Assembly (NCBI GenBank): GCA_964016885.1 | Contig: OZ024746.1 | Location: 102,135,711-102,199,710, forward strand | Source: Eledone cirrhosa | Lineage: Eukaryota; Mollusca; Cephalopoda; Octopoda; Eledonidae | Reading direction: 5' to 3' | DNA: 64,000 bases | Shown: piece by piece, positions 1 through 11,600 of the stretch | How the letters are laid out: each line of letters starts with the position of its first letter | Position numbering within the stretch: the first letter of the stretch is position 1 | Position numbers and translations under genes: made by a program | The notes under the pieces: generated by a model | What the model was told of the DNA's origin: nothing | Databases searched by the model: none | The model's input: the letters and a program-made list of their open reading frames with translations, nothing else

Positions 1-3000
1 CTATTATATATATATATATATAAAGAAAATTATTGCCACATCTGAATTAAAAGCCCAAATCAACACATTTTCAGATTTAATCCATTTAGTTTTGAGTTCA
101 GATTTGTGTGTGTTGTGTAATATGCAGCTAGCTATAGCTCACCCTGTCAAATAAAAGCATTGACTATTCAAATGGCCAGTAGAAAACAATATAAAAAAAT
201 GTTTTAACAGAAGTTATATTGCCAAGAAAGCCAACATTAGAAAAAATAAAAGAGAAAGAAAAAATATTAGGGAAGAAGTGTGAAATATACATAGGAAAGT
301 TTTATTTTTTAACCTTGATCATAATTCTCTTCAAAAATCTCGGACACTTTAACTGAAGGAAAGAAAGCATATTTATGCCACTTTACACAAATGTGTCTAG
401 AGATAAGCATAGTTTTTTTTAATGTAATATTTTTCAAATAATCCATTTTCACCATCATTCTTTGAACTAATTATTTGGGGGTGGAACCCATACACTACAG
501 AAATGTTAAAGAAAATATGTATGTTGAAAAATTAAAATGAATTTAAGGAAAAAAAATTACATTCTAACAAAACGAAAACACTACTGCTTCCAACTACAAT
601 GTTAAAAGCTTCAGCTTTTCATATAGAGTAACAAAAATGTAACTTTACTATCAGGCAATTACAGTACATATTTGAAGATAAGACAAGTAAAATGAAATTA
701 GAGTCAGTTCAATTTAAAAGAATTGAAAAAAAAAAAAAAGAGGTAATAAAATAAAACTTAAAACTCACACTAATATTTTTTAAAGCTACAATGTTTTTCC
801 AAACTTAATTCAGAGCACATAGAAAAAGGAACTGGTTAGCAAGTATTTCTTCATAGTTTTCATACTTTAGACAATTTAGCAAAAGATTACATAATGGGAA
901 GGAAGAAAGAAAAAAAAGTTGAAATAAAATCAATTCTTGCTACTTCTGATTCAGCATAATTTGCTATTATGACATTAACTCTTATGAGTGGATGTCACTA
1001 GACATTAACTTTCATTAGAGTAAGGTTAGAATATTTATAACAATTAAAAATAATAAAGATAGTATATATGGCAACTTAATGCCAGTCCAATGCTAAACCA
1101 ACAAGATTTGTTGCTAGCAAATTCAATATTTGTCAGTAAAAGTTCTGTTATCATCTTCCAGATTAAAAAAAAAAAAATTGTGAAAAAAAAGTGGAAAAAA
1201 AATTTATAACTTCTTTTTCGAATTGTATTCAGAATCTACATCCTCAAACCATATTGTTAAGTCAAAGTCACTGAATTGTGAACAAGACAATAACATGGTG
1301 AAGTAATAGTACACACATGGGTGCATTTAGCAAAGTTTACAGCTTTGATGCTTGAAATAACCAAGTTAGTTTAATTTAAGGATTAGAGACTCAGAGTCTA
1401 CTTCTTGGTTTTTGTCAAATCGGGGGGAGGGGGCGGGGGGAACAAGGATACCATTTTGTAAGGTTCCGTTTATAGTACTAAACTACAAGTTATCTTAAGC
1501 ATTTTCCCTTGTATTCAACTTTTTTTTTTTAATATGTTAAATATTTTTTTGTCATGTCTTTTAAAGCTACTTGGGACAACAGGATGCATTTTATAAATTA
1601 TTTTTTCCCCTGTATACAAACCAAAAAATGTTTTGCTAAAAAGGTCACTAATTGATCCAATATATGTTGTTTTTTTGTTTGCTTTTTTCTTCAATAACAG
1701 CAAAATAAAGTTTGAGAACCAAACCTTACAAAAACGTTGTTGAAAATGTTTTTCTTTTCTATTGAGGTAATAAAATTTTCAATTAGTTTATAATGAAACT
1801 GGTACCTTAAGTATCCAATATTTCAGCATTTAAGACAATAGAATTTAAGATGCTTGAGAAAAGTTCATCCAACTGTATGTTTTACAAACATATCATAAAT
1901 ATGTAAAAATGGCTTATTTTATCTTAAATTGATATAGTTTTCATAGAATATCAGTCACTAAATTCTATTGGGAAGCTGATTTGTCAATTTGGTATCGGAA
2001 ATTTTGAATTGCAATTTTTCTTTTTGTTGCAAATCAAATCAAGATAAAGAATGATTGCTTATATGAAGCAAGTGTATTATATTGTCATTTGTTTTAATGT
2101 TAGATATATATTAGTCTAGTCAGCATCTGATGCAGTATCAACTGTGAGATACAAAAGTTTATAGTAAATGAATTAGCAGCCATCTTAGGCTGTTGGTCAC
2201 AAGTTGGTGCATAGTTAGGCTAATAAATCAGTTTTGTAGGATCAGATATCTATATTTCCTCCCTACCAAATATTTTGTAGGAACAGATATAAATCTATAT
2301 TTCCTCCCTACCAAGTAGTGTTAACGAGACTTGACAGACAAACATGAAAATATTTATAACTGAAATTATTAAGCACTTACTTTGTCCCAGCTGTCTGATT
2401 TTGAAAATGTTGTAAATCAACTGACAACTACAAATATATGTATAGTTGTAGTAGGAGTAGGACAATAAGGAAATTATAGTAGGAACTAAATCAATAAATA
2501 TCATAAAATATCAATCAAATCAAATATATAATTGAAAGAAATTAATAAAAAGGTATTGTGTGCATCCTGTTATGTCCAACATTATATGTTGTAGATACAT
2601 GAAGGCAGAGGGAGAAAAGAAAATAATTAAAAAATGAAAATATATCATGGTAGCTAGACCTACACATGAATTTTAGATGAATCTAGTTAAAAGTGGACAA
2701 AAAGTAATTTACTATGGAACTCCCTTACAATCAGAAATAATTCAACATGACCTAAAGAGCATCAGATTTAGTTGGGATAAAAATTAAAAATAAATGAAAG
2801 GACACAATATATTCAGTAATTGTGTTTTCTGTTTTTGAAACTAAGAGTCCATAGACCAGGCCCACGTCTGGCACAGGTACTGCTGAAGTTTCCACATCTA
2901 ACGATAAATTACTTAATCCATACTAACATTAGGATCATGTTAGAAACTATTAGTGTAATGTTATTTAGAACAGATTTTCAAAAGAGAGAGAACAAGTAGG

Positions 3001-4087
3001 GCTGGAAAAAAAAAACTTTTTTTTTTTCAGTAATACTTTCTTCAGGTGCCTGAAAAGTTAATTATTTCAAGAGGCAGTACTTAATAACTATTGACTGCCC
3101 TTGCAGCGGAAGCTCGCAGTGATAGCCAAGTCTCATTATCACCACTCGATCATGGCTGCTGTTGTCGTAGTCGTAGTACTAATTGTAGTAGCACAGCCCA
3201 TCTTGCATATCGTAGCCACTGGCACAGACACCATTCATTTGTAAACGAGTCTCTGCCAGCACAAAGGGGGGGAAAAAGTTTTTAAAAAAAAAATGAGGGG
3301 GCGGGTGGAAAAAAAAAGGAAAAAATTTGTCATTGTACAAAAAACAAATATGAAATGTACAAAAATAATACATTTCTCTGTATAAAATGCCGTCAAAAAT
3401 AAATCAACTTCAGCCGTACTTACACAGGCTTAATTCCCTGCACAGCATGGTTCCTGTCACAACAGCATACAGATGTTTAAATAACAAGATGAAGTGGGAC
3501 ATTACAATGAAACAGTGAAAACAATGAGCTAATGTTCATCAAGCAAACCATTTTTTTTTTTCATTTGGAAGGGTAAAGTATGCAACATGGGACAGAAAAG
3601 GAAGAGTGAACTTTAGCTGAGTGTTTTCACTCCAGGAATGGAACATGTTTTCTAGCTTTCTAATGAATCAGTCAGATAGTCCAATGATGGAAAACTCCAA
3701 ATAGCAACATATTGAGTTACCAACGATTCCAATGTATATGATAGAGTATATCTTCACAAGTGCTTATGGCAACTGGATATTCAGGCATGCACAAAAAGCA
3801 TGCTAAAGCACTAATTGGCTAAGTTAATCCAGTCCAACATTTCGACACTAAATATCAAAACATTTCTCCAAATATATCTAAACAAAATAATTTCTTTTTT
3901 TTTTTTTTTCTGATTAGTTTTTGATCTGAAGGATATACTTTTTATGTAAATGAATGAGTTTTGGAACAAATGGACTAGAAACAGCAGTTTGGTAAAACAT
4001 GAAATTAAAAACAAGTGATGAATACATGTATGATGTGAGGAAATGAAGATCTACAAGAATAAATAAATCAAAACAAACAGTAATGAA
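1..4087. other. AT-rich 3' flank or distal 3' UTR, no gene recognised
   Basis: The stretch opens with an (AT)n run and is AT-rich with many short A and T runs. A tandem duplication of about 45 bp sits at 2233-2318 (TCTATATTTCCTCCCTACCAA twice). A G-run tract (G6, G5, G6) at 1422-1440 could form a quadruplex on the plus strand. A GC-richer island is at 3091-3270. Small open frames here have no recognisable domains. Confidence 0.5.
3106..3252 (-). other. Possible alternative terminal exon or GC-richer 3' UTR island
   Basis: On the minus strand a strong acceptor-like sequence (CTTTTTCCCCCCCTTTGTG then CTGGCAG) ends at 3253 and is followed by AGACTCGTTTACAAATG. One frame reads TRLQMNGVCASGYDMQDG, then LCYYN and a stop. 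In the phase left by the exon at 6833-6990, the first A completes a Glu codon and the frame continues DSFTNEWC for about 30 codons. The base composition differs from the AT-rich flank. Nothing proves it is spliced. Confidence 0.15.
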
Positions 4088-4214
4088 ATGATAGTACAAC
4101 TGTCAGTCTTAATAAAATAACATCTAAGACATGATAGTACAACTGTCAGTCTTGATAAAATAACATCTAAGACATGATAGTACAACTGTCAGTCTTGATA
4201 AAATAACATCTAAG
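4088..4214. repeat. 43-bp direct repeat, three copies
   Basis: Copies starting at 4088, 4131 and 4174 read ATGATAGTACAACTGTCAGT, then CTTRATAAAATAACATCTAA and GAC. Copies two and three share a G at the R position; the third ends at TAAG. Confidence 0.9.
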
Positions 4215-4377
4215 AATTGAATAACTAGGACCAAAAGTTATCTATCACGATAAACCATCTTAGCAATTTGACTTTGCATCTATGAAGACCTTTCATTTAA
4301 TATATCATAGAAAAGTCAGCAGAATGGAACCAATTCCTTATATTTAGAGAGAATTGAGCTGAACATGGTCAGTTCTA

Positions 4378-4427
4378 TAGATTTGATTATAGTTCATGTC
4401 TATATACATGAACTATAATCAAATCTA
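4378..4427. repeat. Perfect 22-bp inverted repeat with 6-nt loop
   Basis: The left arm 4378-4399 (from TAGATTTGATTATAG) is the exact reverse complement of the right arm 4406-4427; the loop 4400-4405 is CTATAT. Transcribed in either direction it would form a mismatch-free hairpin. Confidence 0.9.
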
Positions 4428-4491
4428 GAGAAACAACTATATACTGATGGAGAGAGAGGAATTCTCTAGATATCAACATCATTTATCATTT

Positions 4492-4752
4492 TACATCGTG
4501 TAGGTGTCACGACAAAAAAACACACAGTCCACGCTGTAATGTGGCCGTGTAGGCAACACGGTAAAAACCTCCCAGACCCACACTGTAAATGTGGTTGGTG
4601 TTAGGAAGGGCATCCAACTGTAGAAAACCTGCCAGACAGTCCTATGCGAGCAAGACAATCACTCTTGCCTCAAGTGGGACTACCCCCGTCCAAACCCATG
4701 CAAGCGTGGAACACGGACGTTAAACGTTGATGATGATGATGATGATGATGAT
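4492..4752 (+). mobile_element. Stand-alone LINE/SINE 3' tail with (TGA)n end
   Basis: It starts TCGTGTAGGTGTCACGAC, passes AATGTGGCCGTGTAGG, GGTTGGTGTTAGGAAGGG and CTGCCAGACAGTCCTATG, and ends GACGTTAAACG followed by (TTGA)(TGA)n to about 4752. It is closely similar to the end of the LINE at 55906-56155. It is either a SINE using that tail or a LINE truncated almost to its 3' end. It lies in the 3' flank of the gene in the antisense direction. Confidence 0.8.
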
Positions 4753-5377
4753 CTACTTTTCCATGCTTGCATGGGTTAGACCTACGTGTGATAGAAAACT
4801 AAAGAATTTTGTATTGAACAATTTTCAAAACTAAATGAAACCAATGAGATAAGCTGTAAAATTATTTCTTATAAAGAAGTAAGAAATATAGAAGCTATTT
4901 ATATTGGTAAAAACAATTATTTATTTAATATGTCATAATCTTAATTACTAAGTTCTACTGCATCTATTAAGATTAAAAAAGAAAATCATTTAATCAGAGA
5001 TTTTATCAAGAAAAACAAAAGCAATTGCAAATACCAAAGATTTCCTAAAAAGTTAGCAATGTTATATTTTAATGATGATTGCTAATTCTTAAAGGTGTAC
5101 CAACATTCACACACACACACATTATCTCTCATACACACATTTAAATAAATGATAGTAATTATTAAAGAATAATAAAACTAAAAAGAGAAAAGTTTTGTTC
5201 AGTCAGTTAATGGATGAGAAACAAAATATAAAAGTAAAACAATAGAAAATTAAACCAAAAAAATTAAAATAGTTTAAATAACTAATCTTTTGTTTTCATG
5301 TTTTACCAATAATGAAGATACCGTGGACATTTCTAGTGTGACAGGAACCAGAGTTAAAACAGGCTTGAGTTGGAAAG

Positions 5378-5663
5378 CTAAGCCTTTGCCATGACTATTG
5401 TCTCTGAGGGGGGCCCATTATTGGTTTGTTCCTTTTTGGTTGAGACAGAAGTGGTTTCATTGGAGTCATGGTTGCTGTTGCTGTTGTTGTTATTATTATT
5501 GGTGTTATTGTTATTGTTGTTGTTTACACTAGCAGCTTTTCTGTCTTTGTTGCTTATTGTACTATTTGAATTTAGCTTCTCATCAGCATTAGCGTATTTA
5601 CCAGTTTTATCACCTTCAGAGTTGGATAAAAATTGAGACATTTTTACAACAGAAGAACCAGTC
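5378..5663 (-). CDS. FAM120A: Terminal coding exon with poly-Asn tract and stop codon
   Basis: Minus-strand acceptor TCTTTTATCCCAG is followed by G (completing a Glu codon) and ACT GGT TCT TCT. The exon runs 94 codons to a TAG whose complement is at 5378-5380. It encodes TGSSVVKMSQFLSNSEGDK, a Ser/Lys/Asp-rich stretch, an Asn-rich tract at about 5473-5530 built of mixed AAC and AAT codons interrupted by Thr and Ser, then a Ser/Thr/Glu-rich tail ending ETIVMAKA. It is low in complexity and probably disordered. A methionine inside the exon (KMSQF) is not a start, because the upstream exons join in frame. Confidence 0.82.
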
Positions 5664-8600
5664 CTGGGATAAAAGAAAATATAAATTAGAAAAAAAACAG
5701 AAAAAAATACAATATATAATAGTGGTGCCCCACCATGGCCTCTACCTGACAGCTGAAACATGTAATAGAGTAACATGGTTTATAATAGTATTTTGTATGT
5801 TCCATTCTTATAAGGCTGGATGTCTTTCTTAACATAAACCAACTTACAGAGGCCCTAGGTGATTTTATTGTGGCAGCAGAATTAGTTGGCTATGTACATC
5901 AAGACTACAAACTATGCTCTATTCTACGTTGTTTCTATGCATTTAAGGCATGGGACGAAAAGGGTGAATAGAAGAGGAAGCAATGACATGAGTGGGGGAA
6001 GTGAACTTGACTATGATGGGAGAAACAAAGTGATTGGGGGAGAGGCTGGAGAGGAGGAATAACAGAAGAGAGTGTTGGAAGAGGGTGTTATAAACAATGG
6101 AAGTAGGAGAATAATGGGAGAGTGAAGGTAATGAGAAAAAGTAATGACAAAGGCAGTGATGGCAGCTACATGCTGGATGGTGAAAAAGAAACCATTTGTT
6201 AAAATAGTGTATCAATAACAAAGTAGCTTGGAGTAGAAGAAGAAGGATGGTAGGGTATATTAGGTAGAAACACCTGATGGTAGGGTAGATCAGGTAGAAA
6301 CAATGACGGTAGGGTAGATTAGGTAGAAAGACCTGATGGTATGGTATATTAAGTAGAAAGAGCTGATGGAATCACTCTTACAAAGAGTCGTGGTAAGAGA
6401 GAGAAATAAAGTAATAAAATTGGTGGTTATGAAAGTACGTATATGTGTATATATATGTATATATATTTAGACATTGGAATGTCTCCACAAGAAAGTAAAG
6501 TGTCAAATGTTTTCCAAAGCTATATCAAAACCCAATCACTGCAAAAAAAAGAAATGTAAAGCCTACACCTCTGCAACTTTAGTTGGCCTCTTATGAAGTT
6601 ACATCTCATGGAAGATTTTTCTGGTGATTTGATGATAAAGACTGCAGTACTATTATGAAAAACAATGTAAAATGAAGTGTTTCTTCACTTAACACAATGT
6701 ACTAGCTAGTCCAGGAATTGAACCCATGACCTTATGACTGTGATCCTAAAATCATGCTCCACTATGATTTTGTCAACTATTAACAATAAAAACATTTCCA
6801 TAAACTTAAGATAATGAAACTGTCAGACTTACTCTCCTGAAATTTCAACAGTGCAGCCTCTTCCTCGGACAATGGCAACTGCATTAGAACCTCGAGTATT
6901 TCGAGGTTTACTTCCCGGCCTTGGACGAGCTCTTAGTGGACGTCTAGTGGGAGGCCGGAACCCTCGACCTCTTGAGAAACGAGCCTCATTCTGAGACAGA
7001 GGAAAAAAAAAAGATGAAAGGATGAAAATCAAGTAATAAATTGTATGATTTAAATACAACTTAGCTGTAAGTTACTTACAGAAACTAGTGTTTTATCAGA
7101 AGACCACCACAATACAAATGCAACACTAAATATTAAAACACACTATTTTATCCACTACCCAGTGTAATACTGGATGAGTATTTTAAACTTGGCAGAGCCC
7201 ATACCTCTCCAAGCCTGAGTACAGCAGATTTCTTCCAGAGAAGTAAGAAAGAGATATAGAGGAAGAATCGACCCTAGTATTAGACTGGTATATTTTTTAC
7301 TGACCTCGGTGGAATTTGGACTCAGAGAGTAAATAGCTGGAACAAATACTACAAAGCATCTGACGTTCTAACAACTCTACCAATTTACCACCTTAAACAA
7401 TTATAACGGAGTACAAATTTATCTGAAAAGATGGTCATAAATTTACACTGTAAGATGGATAATGAGCTAGTTGGACATAATACAGAGTCCACAGTGTCTA
7501 GAATTGTTCATCACTGTTTTACATCAAATTTCAATGTTGGTATGTGGGTACTAGGTGTTTTGTCATCGTGGCACCAGCCCTACCACTCTATATAGTAGGT
7601 TGGATACATTATATTGGGGGAGGAAGACCTAAAAGTTGTTCTATGTCATAGATCAGTTGAAACAAAAGAGACTAGAAATAAGAATGGAGTAGAAGAGAAC
7701 ACATTGTTACTTACTGATTGCCTTAATCCTCTGCCCATACCATAAAGAGCTGTTGAAGCTTTCCCTCGAATTGCTCTGTTTGATGCAACATTGCGAGATA
7801 CTCTATAGACAAAATGTTCACATTAAATTATTTCAAAAATTATACACACAAGCAGGATCTGTGGAATATATAATAGGGCGTTCTCTCTAATATATAATAG
7901 GGGGACCTGGATATATATACTAGGGGGACCAGTGGAATATATACTAGAGGGTCCACTGGAATATATACTAGAGGGACTTGTGGAATATATATTAGAGGGA
8001 CCACTGGAATATATACTAGAGGGACCTGTGTAATATATACTAGAGGGACCACTCGAATATATAAAAGAGGGACCTGTGGAATATATACTAGAGGGAGCTG
8101 TGAAATATATACTAGAGGGACCACTGGAATATATACGAGAGAGACCCGTGTAATATATACTAGAGGGACCACTCGAATATATAAAAGAGGGACCTGTGGA
8201 ATATATACTAGAGGGAGCTGTGAAATATATACTAGAGGGACCACTGGAATATATACGAGAGGGACCTGTGGAACATATACTATAGGCACCTGTGGAATAT
8301 ATATTAGAGGGACCACTGGAATATATACTAGAGGGACCACTGGAATATATACTAGAAGGAGCTGTGGAATATATACTAGAGGGACCACTGGAATATATAC
8401 TAGAGGGATCACTGGAATTCATACAAGAGGGACCACTGGAATACATACTAGAGAGACCACTGGAATACATACTAGAGGGACCACTGGAATATATACTAGA
8501 GGGACCTGTGGACTATATACTAGAGGGACCTCTGGAATATATACTAGAGGGACCACTGGAATATATACTAGAGGGATCACTGGAATTCATACAAGAGGGA

Positions 8601-11600
8601 CCACTGGAATACATACTAGAGAGACCACTGGAATACATACTAGAGGGACCACTGGAATATATACTAGAGGGACCTGTGGACTATATACCAGAGAGACTAC
8701 TGGAATACATACTAGAGGGACCCCTGGAATATATACTAGAGGGACCTCTGGAATATATACTAGAGGGACCACTGGAATATATACTAGAAGGAGCTGTGGA
8801 ATATATACTAGAGGGACCACTGGAATATATACTAGAGGGATCACTGGAATTCATACAAGAGGGACCACTGGAATACATACTAGAGAGACCACTGGAATAC
8901 ATACTAGAGGGACCACTGGAATATATACTAGAGGGACCTGTGGACTATATACTAGAGAGACTACTGGAATACATACTAGAGGGACCTCTGGAATATATAC
9001 TAGAGGGACCTCTGGAATATATACTAGAGGGACCACTGGAATATACACTAGAGGGAGCTGTGGAATATATACTAGAGAGACCACTGGAATATATACTAGA
9101 GGGAGCTGTGGAATCTATACTAGAGCGACCACTGGAATATATACTAAGGGACCTGTGGAATATATACTAGAGAGACCTGTGGAATATATACTAGAGGGAC
9201 TTGTGGAATATATACTAGAGGGACTTGTGGAATATATACTAGAGGGACTTGTGGAATATATACTAGAGGGACCACTGGAATATATACTAGAGGGACCACT
9301 CGAATATATATACTAGAGGGACCTGTGGAATATATACTAGAGGGACCACCGGAATATATACTAGAGGGAACACCGGAATATATACAAAAGGGACCACCGG
9401 AAAGTATAATAGAGGGACCACTGGAATGTATACTAGAGGGACCTCTGGAATATATAATGGAGGGACCTGTGGAATACATACTAGAGGGACTAATGGAATA
9501 TAAACTAGAAGTACCTGTGGAATATATACTAGAAGTACCTGTGGAATGTATACTAGAGGGACCTGTGGAATATATATACTAGAGGGACCTGTGGAATATA
9601 TACTAGAGGGACAATTGGAATATATACTAGAGGGACCACTGGAAAATACACTAGAGGGACCTGTGGAATATATACTAGAGGGACCAATGAAATATATACT
9701 AGAGCGACCTGAGGAATATATACTAGAGAGACCTGCGGAATATATACTAGAGGGACCTGTGGAATATATACTAGAGGGACATGTGGAATATATACTAGAG
9801 GGACCTGTGGAATATATACTAGAGGCACCTGTGGAATAAATACTAGAGGGACCTGTGGAATATATACTACAGGGACTACTGGAATATATAATAGAGGGAC
9901 CACTGGAATATATACTAGATGGACCTGTGGAATATATACTCGGGGGACCACTGGAATTTATACTAGAGGGACCATTGGAATATATACTAGAGGGAACTGC
10001 GAAATATATACTAGAGCAGGGACGACTGGAATATATACAAGAGAGACCTCTGGAATATATACTAGAGGAGGGAACACTGGAATATATACTAGAGGGACCA
10101 CTGGAACATATACAAGAGGGACCTGTGGAATATATACTAGAGGAACTACTGGAATATATACTACAGGGACCTGTGGAATATATACTAGAGGGACTACTGG
10201 AATATATACTAGAGGGACTACTGGAATATATACTAGACAGACCACTGGAATATATACTAGACGGACCACTGGAATATATACTACACGGACCACTGGAATA
10301 TATACTAAAGAGACCACCGGAAAATATAATAGAGGGACCACTGAAATATATGCTAGAGGGACCTGTGGAATATATACTAGAGGGACCACAGGAATGTATA
10401 TTAGAAGGATAGAGGGACCAGTGGAATATATACTAGAGGGACCTGTGGACTATATACCAGAGAGACCACTGCAATATAAACTAGAGGGACCTGTGGAATA
10501 TTTACTAGAGGGACCTGCGGAATATATACTAGAGGGACCACTGGAATATATACTAGAGGGACCACTGGAATATATACTAGAGGGATCTGTGGAATATATA
10601 CTAGAGGGAACTGCGAAATATATACTAGAGCAGGGACGACTGGAATATATACAACGGGGACCTCTGGAATATATACTAGAGGAGGGAACACTGGAATATA
10701 TACTAGAGGGACTAGAGGGACCTGTGGAATATATACTAAAGGGACTACTGGAATATATACTAGAGGGACCTGTGGAATATATACTAGAGGGACCACTGGA
10801 ATATATACTAGAGGGACCATCGGAATATATACTAAAGGGACCGCCGGAAAATATAATAGAGGGACCACTGAAATATATATTAGAGGGACCACAGGAATGT
10901 ATATTAGAGGGATAGAGGGACCAGTGGAATATATACTAGAGGGACCAGTGGAATATATACTAGAGGGACTACTGGCATATATACTAGAGGGACCTGTGGA
11001 ATATATACTAGAGGGACCACTAGAATATACACTAGAGGGAGCTGTGGAATATACACTAGAGGGAGCTGTAGAATATACACTAGAGGGAGCTGTAGAATAT
11101 AAACTAGAGGGACCGGTGGAATATATACTATAGGGACCAGTGGAATATATACTAGAGGGACCTGTGGAATATATACTAGAGGGACCACTGGAATATATAC
11201 TAGAGGGACTAGAGGGACCTGTGGAATATATACTAAAGGGACTACTGGAATATATACTAGAGGGACCTGTGGAATATATACTAGAGGGACCACTGGAATA
11301 TATACTAGAGGGACCATCGGAATATATACTAAAGGGACCGCCGGAAAATATAATAGAGGGACCACTGAAATATATATTAGAGGGACCACAGGAATATATA
11401 CTAGAGGGACCACAGTAATGTATATTAGAGGGATAGAGGGACCAGTGGAATATATACTAGAGGGACCAGTGGAATATATACTAGAGGGACTACTGGCATA
11501 TATACTAGAGGGACCTGTGGAATATATACTAGAGAGACCACTGCAATATAAACTAGAGGGAACTGTGGAATATTTACTAGAGGGACCTGCGGAATATATA

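Larger units (their letters stand above)
4215..5377 (-). other. Proximal 3' UTR of the FAM120A-like gene (extent unknown)
   Basis: It directly follows the stop codon (complement at 5378-5380). Minus-strand AATAAA occurs at 4920-4925, about 450 nt after the stop, and is a plausible polyadenylation signal. In such AT-rich sequence other matches also exist, so the 3' end cannot be fixed. A short (CA)n run lies at 5109-5120. Confidence 0.4.

Noticed and set aside
3091..3285. 64-codon plus-strand frame
   Set aside because: No domain and no neighbouring exon; the island is better considered as 3' flank or a possible minus-strand exon.
5391..5636. Plus-strand 81-codon Leu-rich frame
   Set aside because: It is the antisense of the poly-Asn terminal exon, whose splice sites and phase are consistent on the minus strand.
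5943..6221. 92-codon minus-strand frame in the last intron
   Set aside because: It is low-complexity Ser/His/Leu-rich translation of GA-rich DNA, and the flanking exons splice across it.
6700..6775. Possible tRNA gene
   Set aside because: Only a B-box-like segment is present, with no A box or cloverleaf; it fits a SINE remnant.
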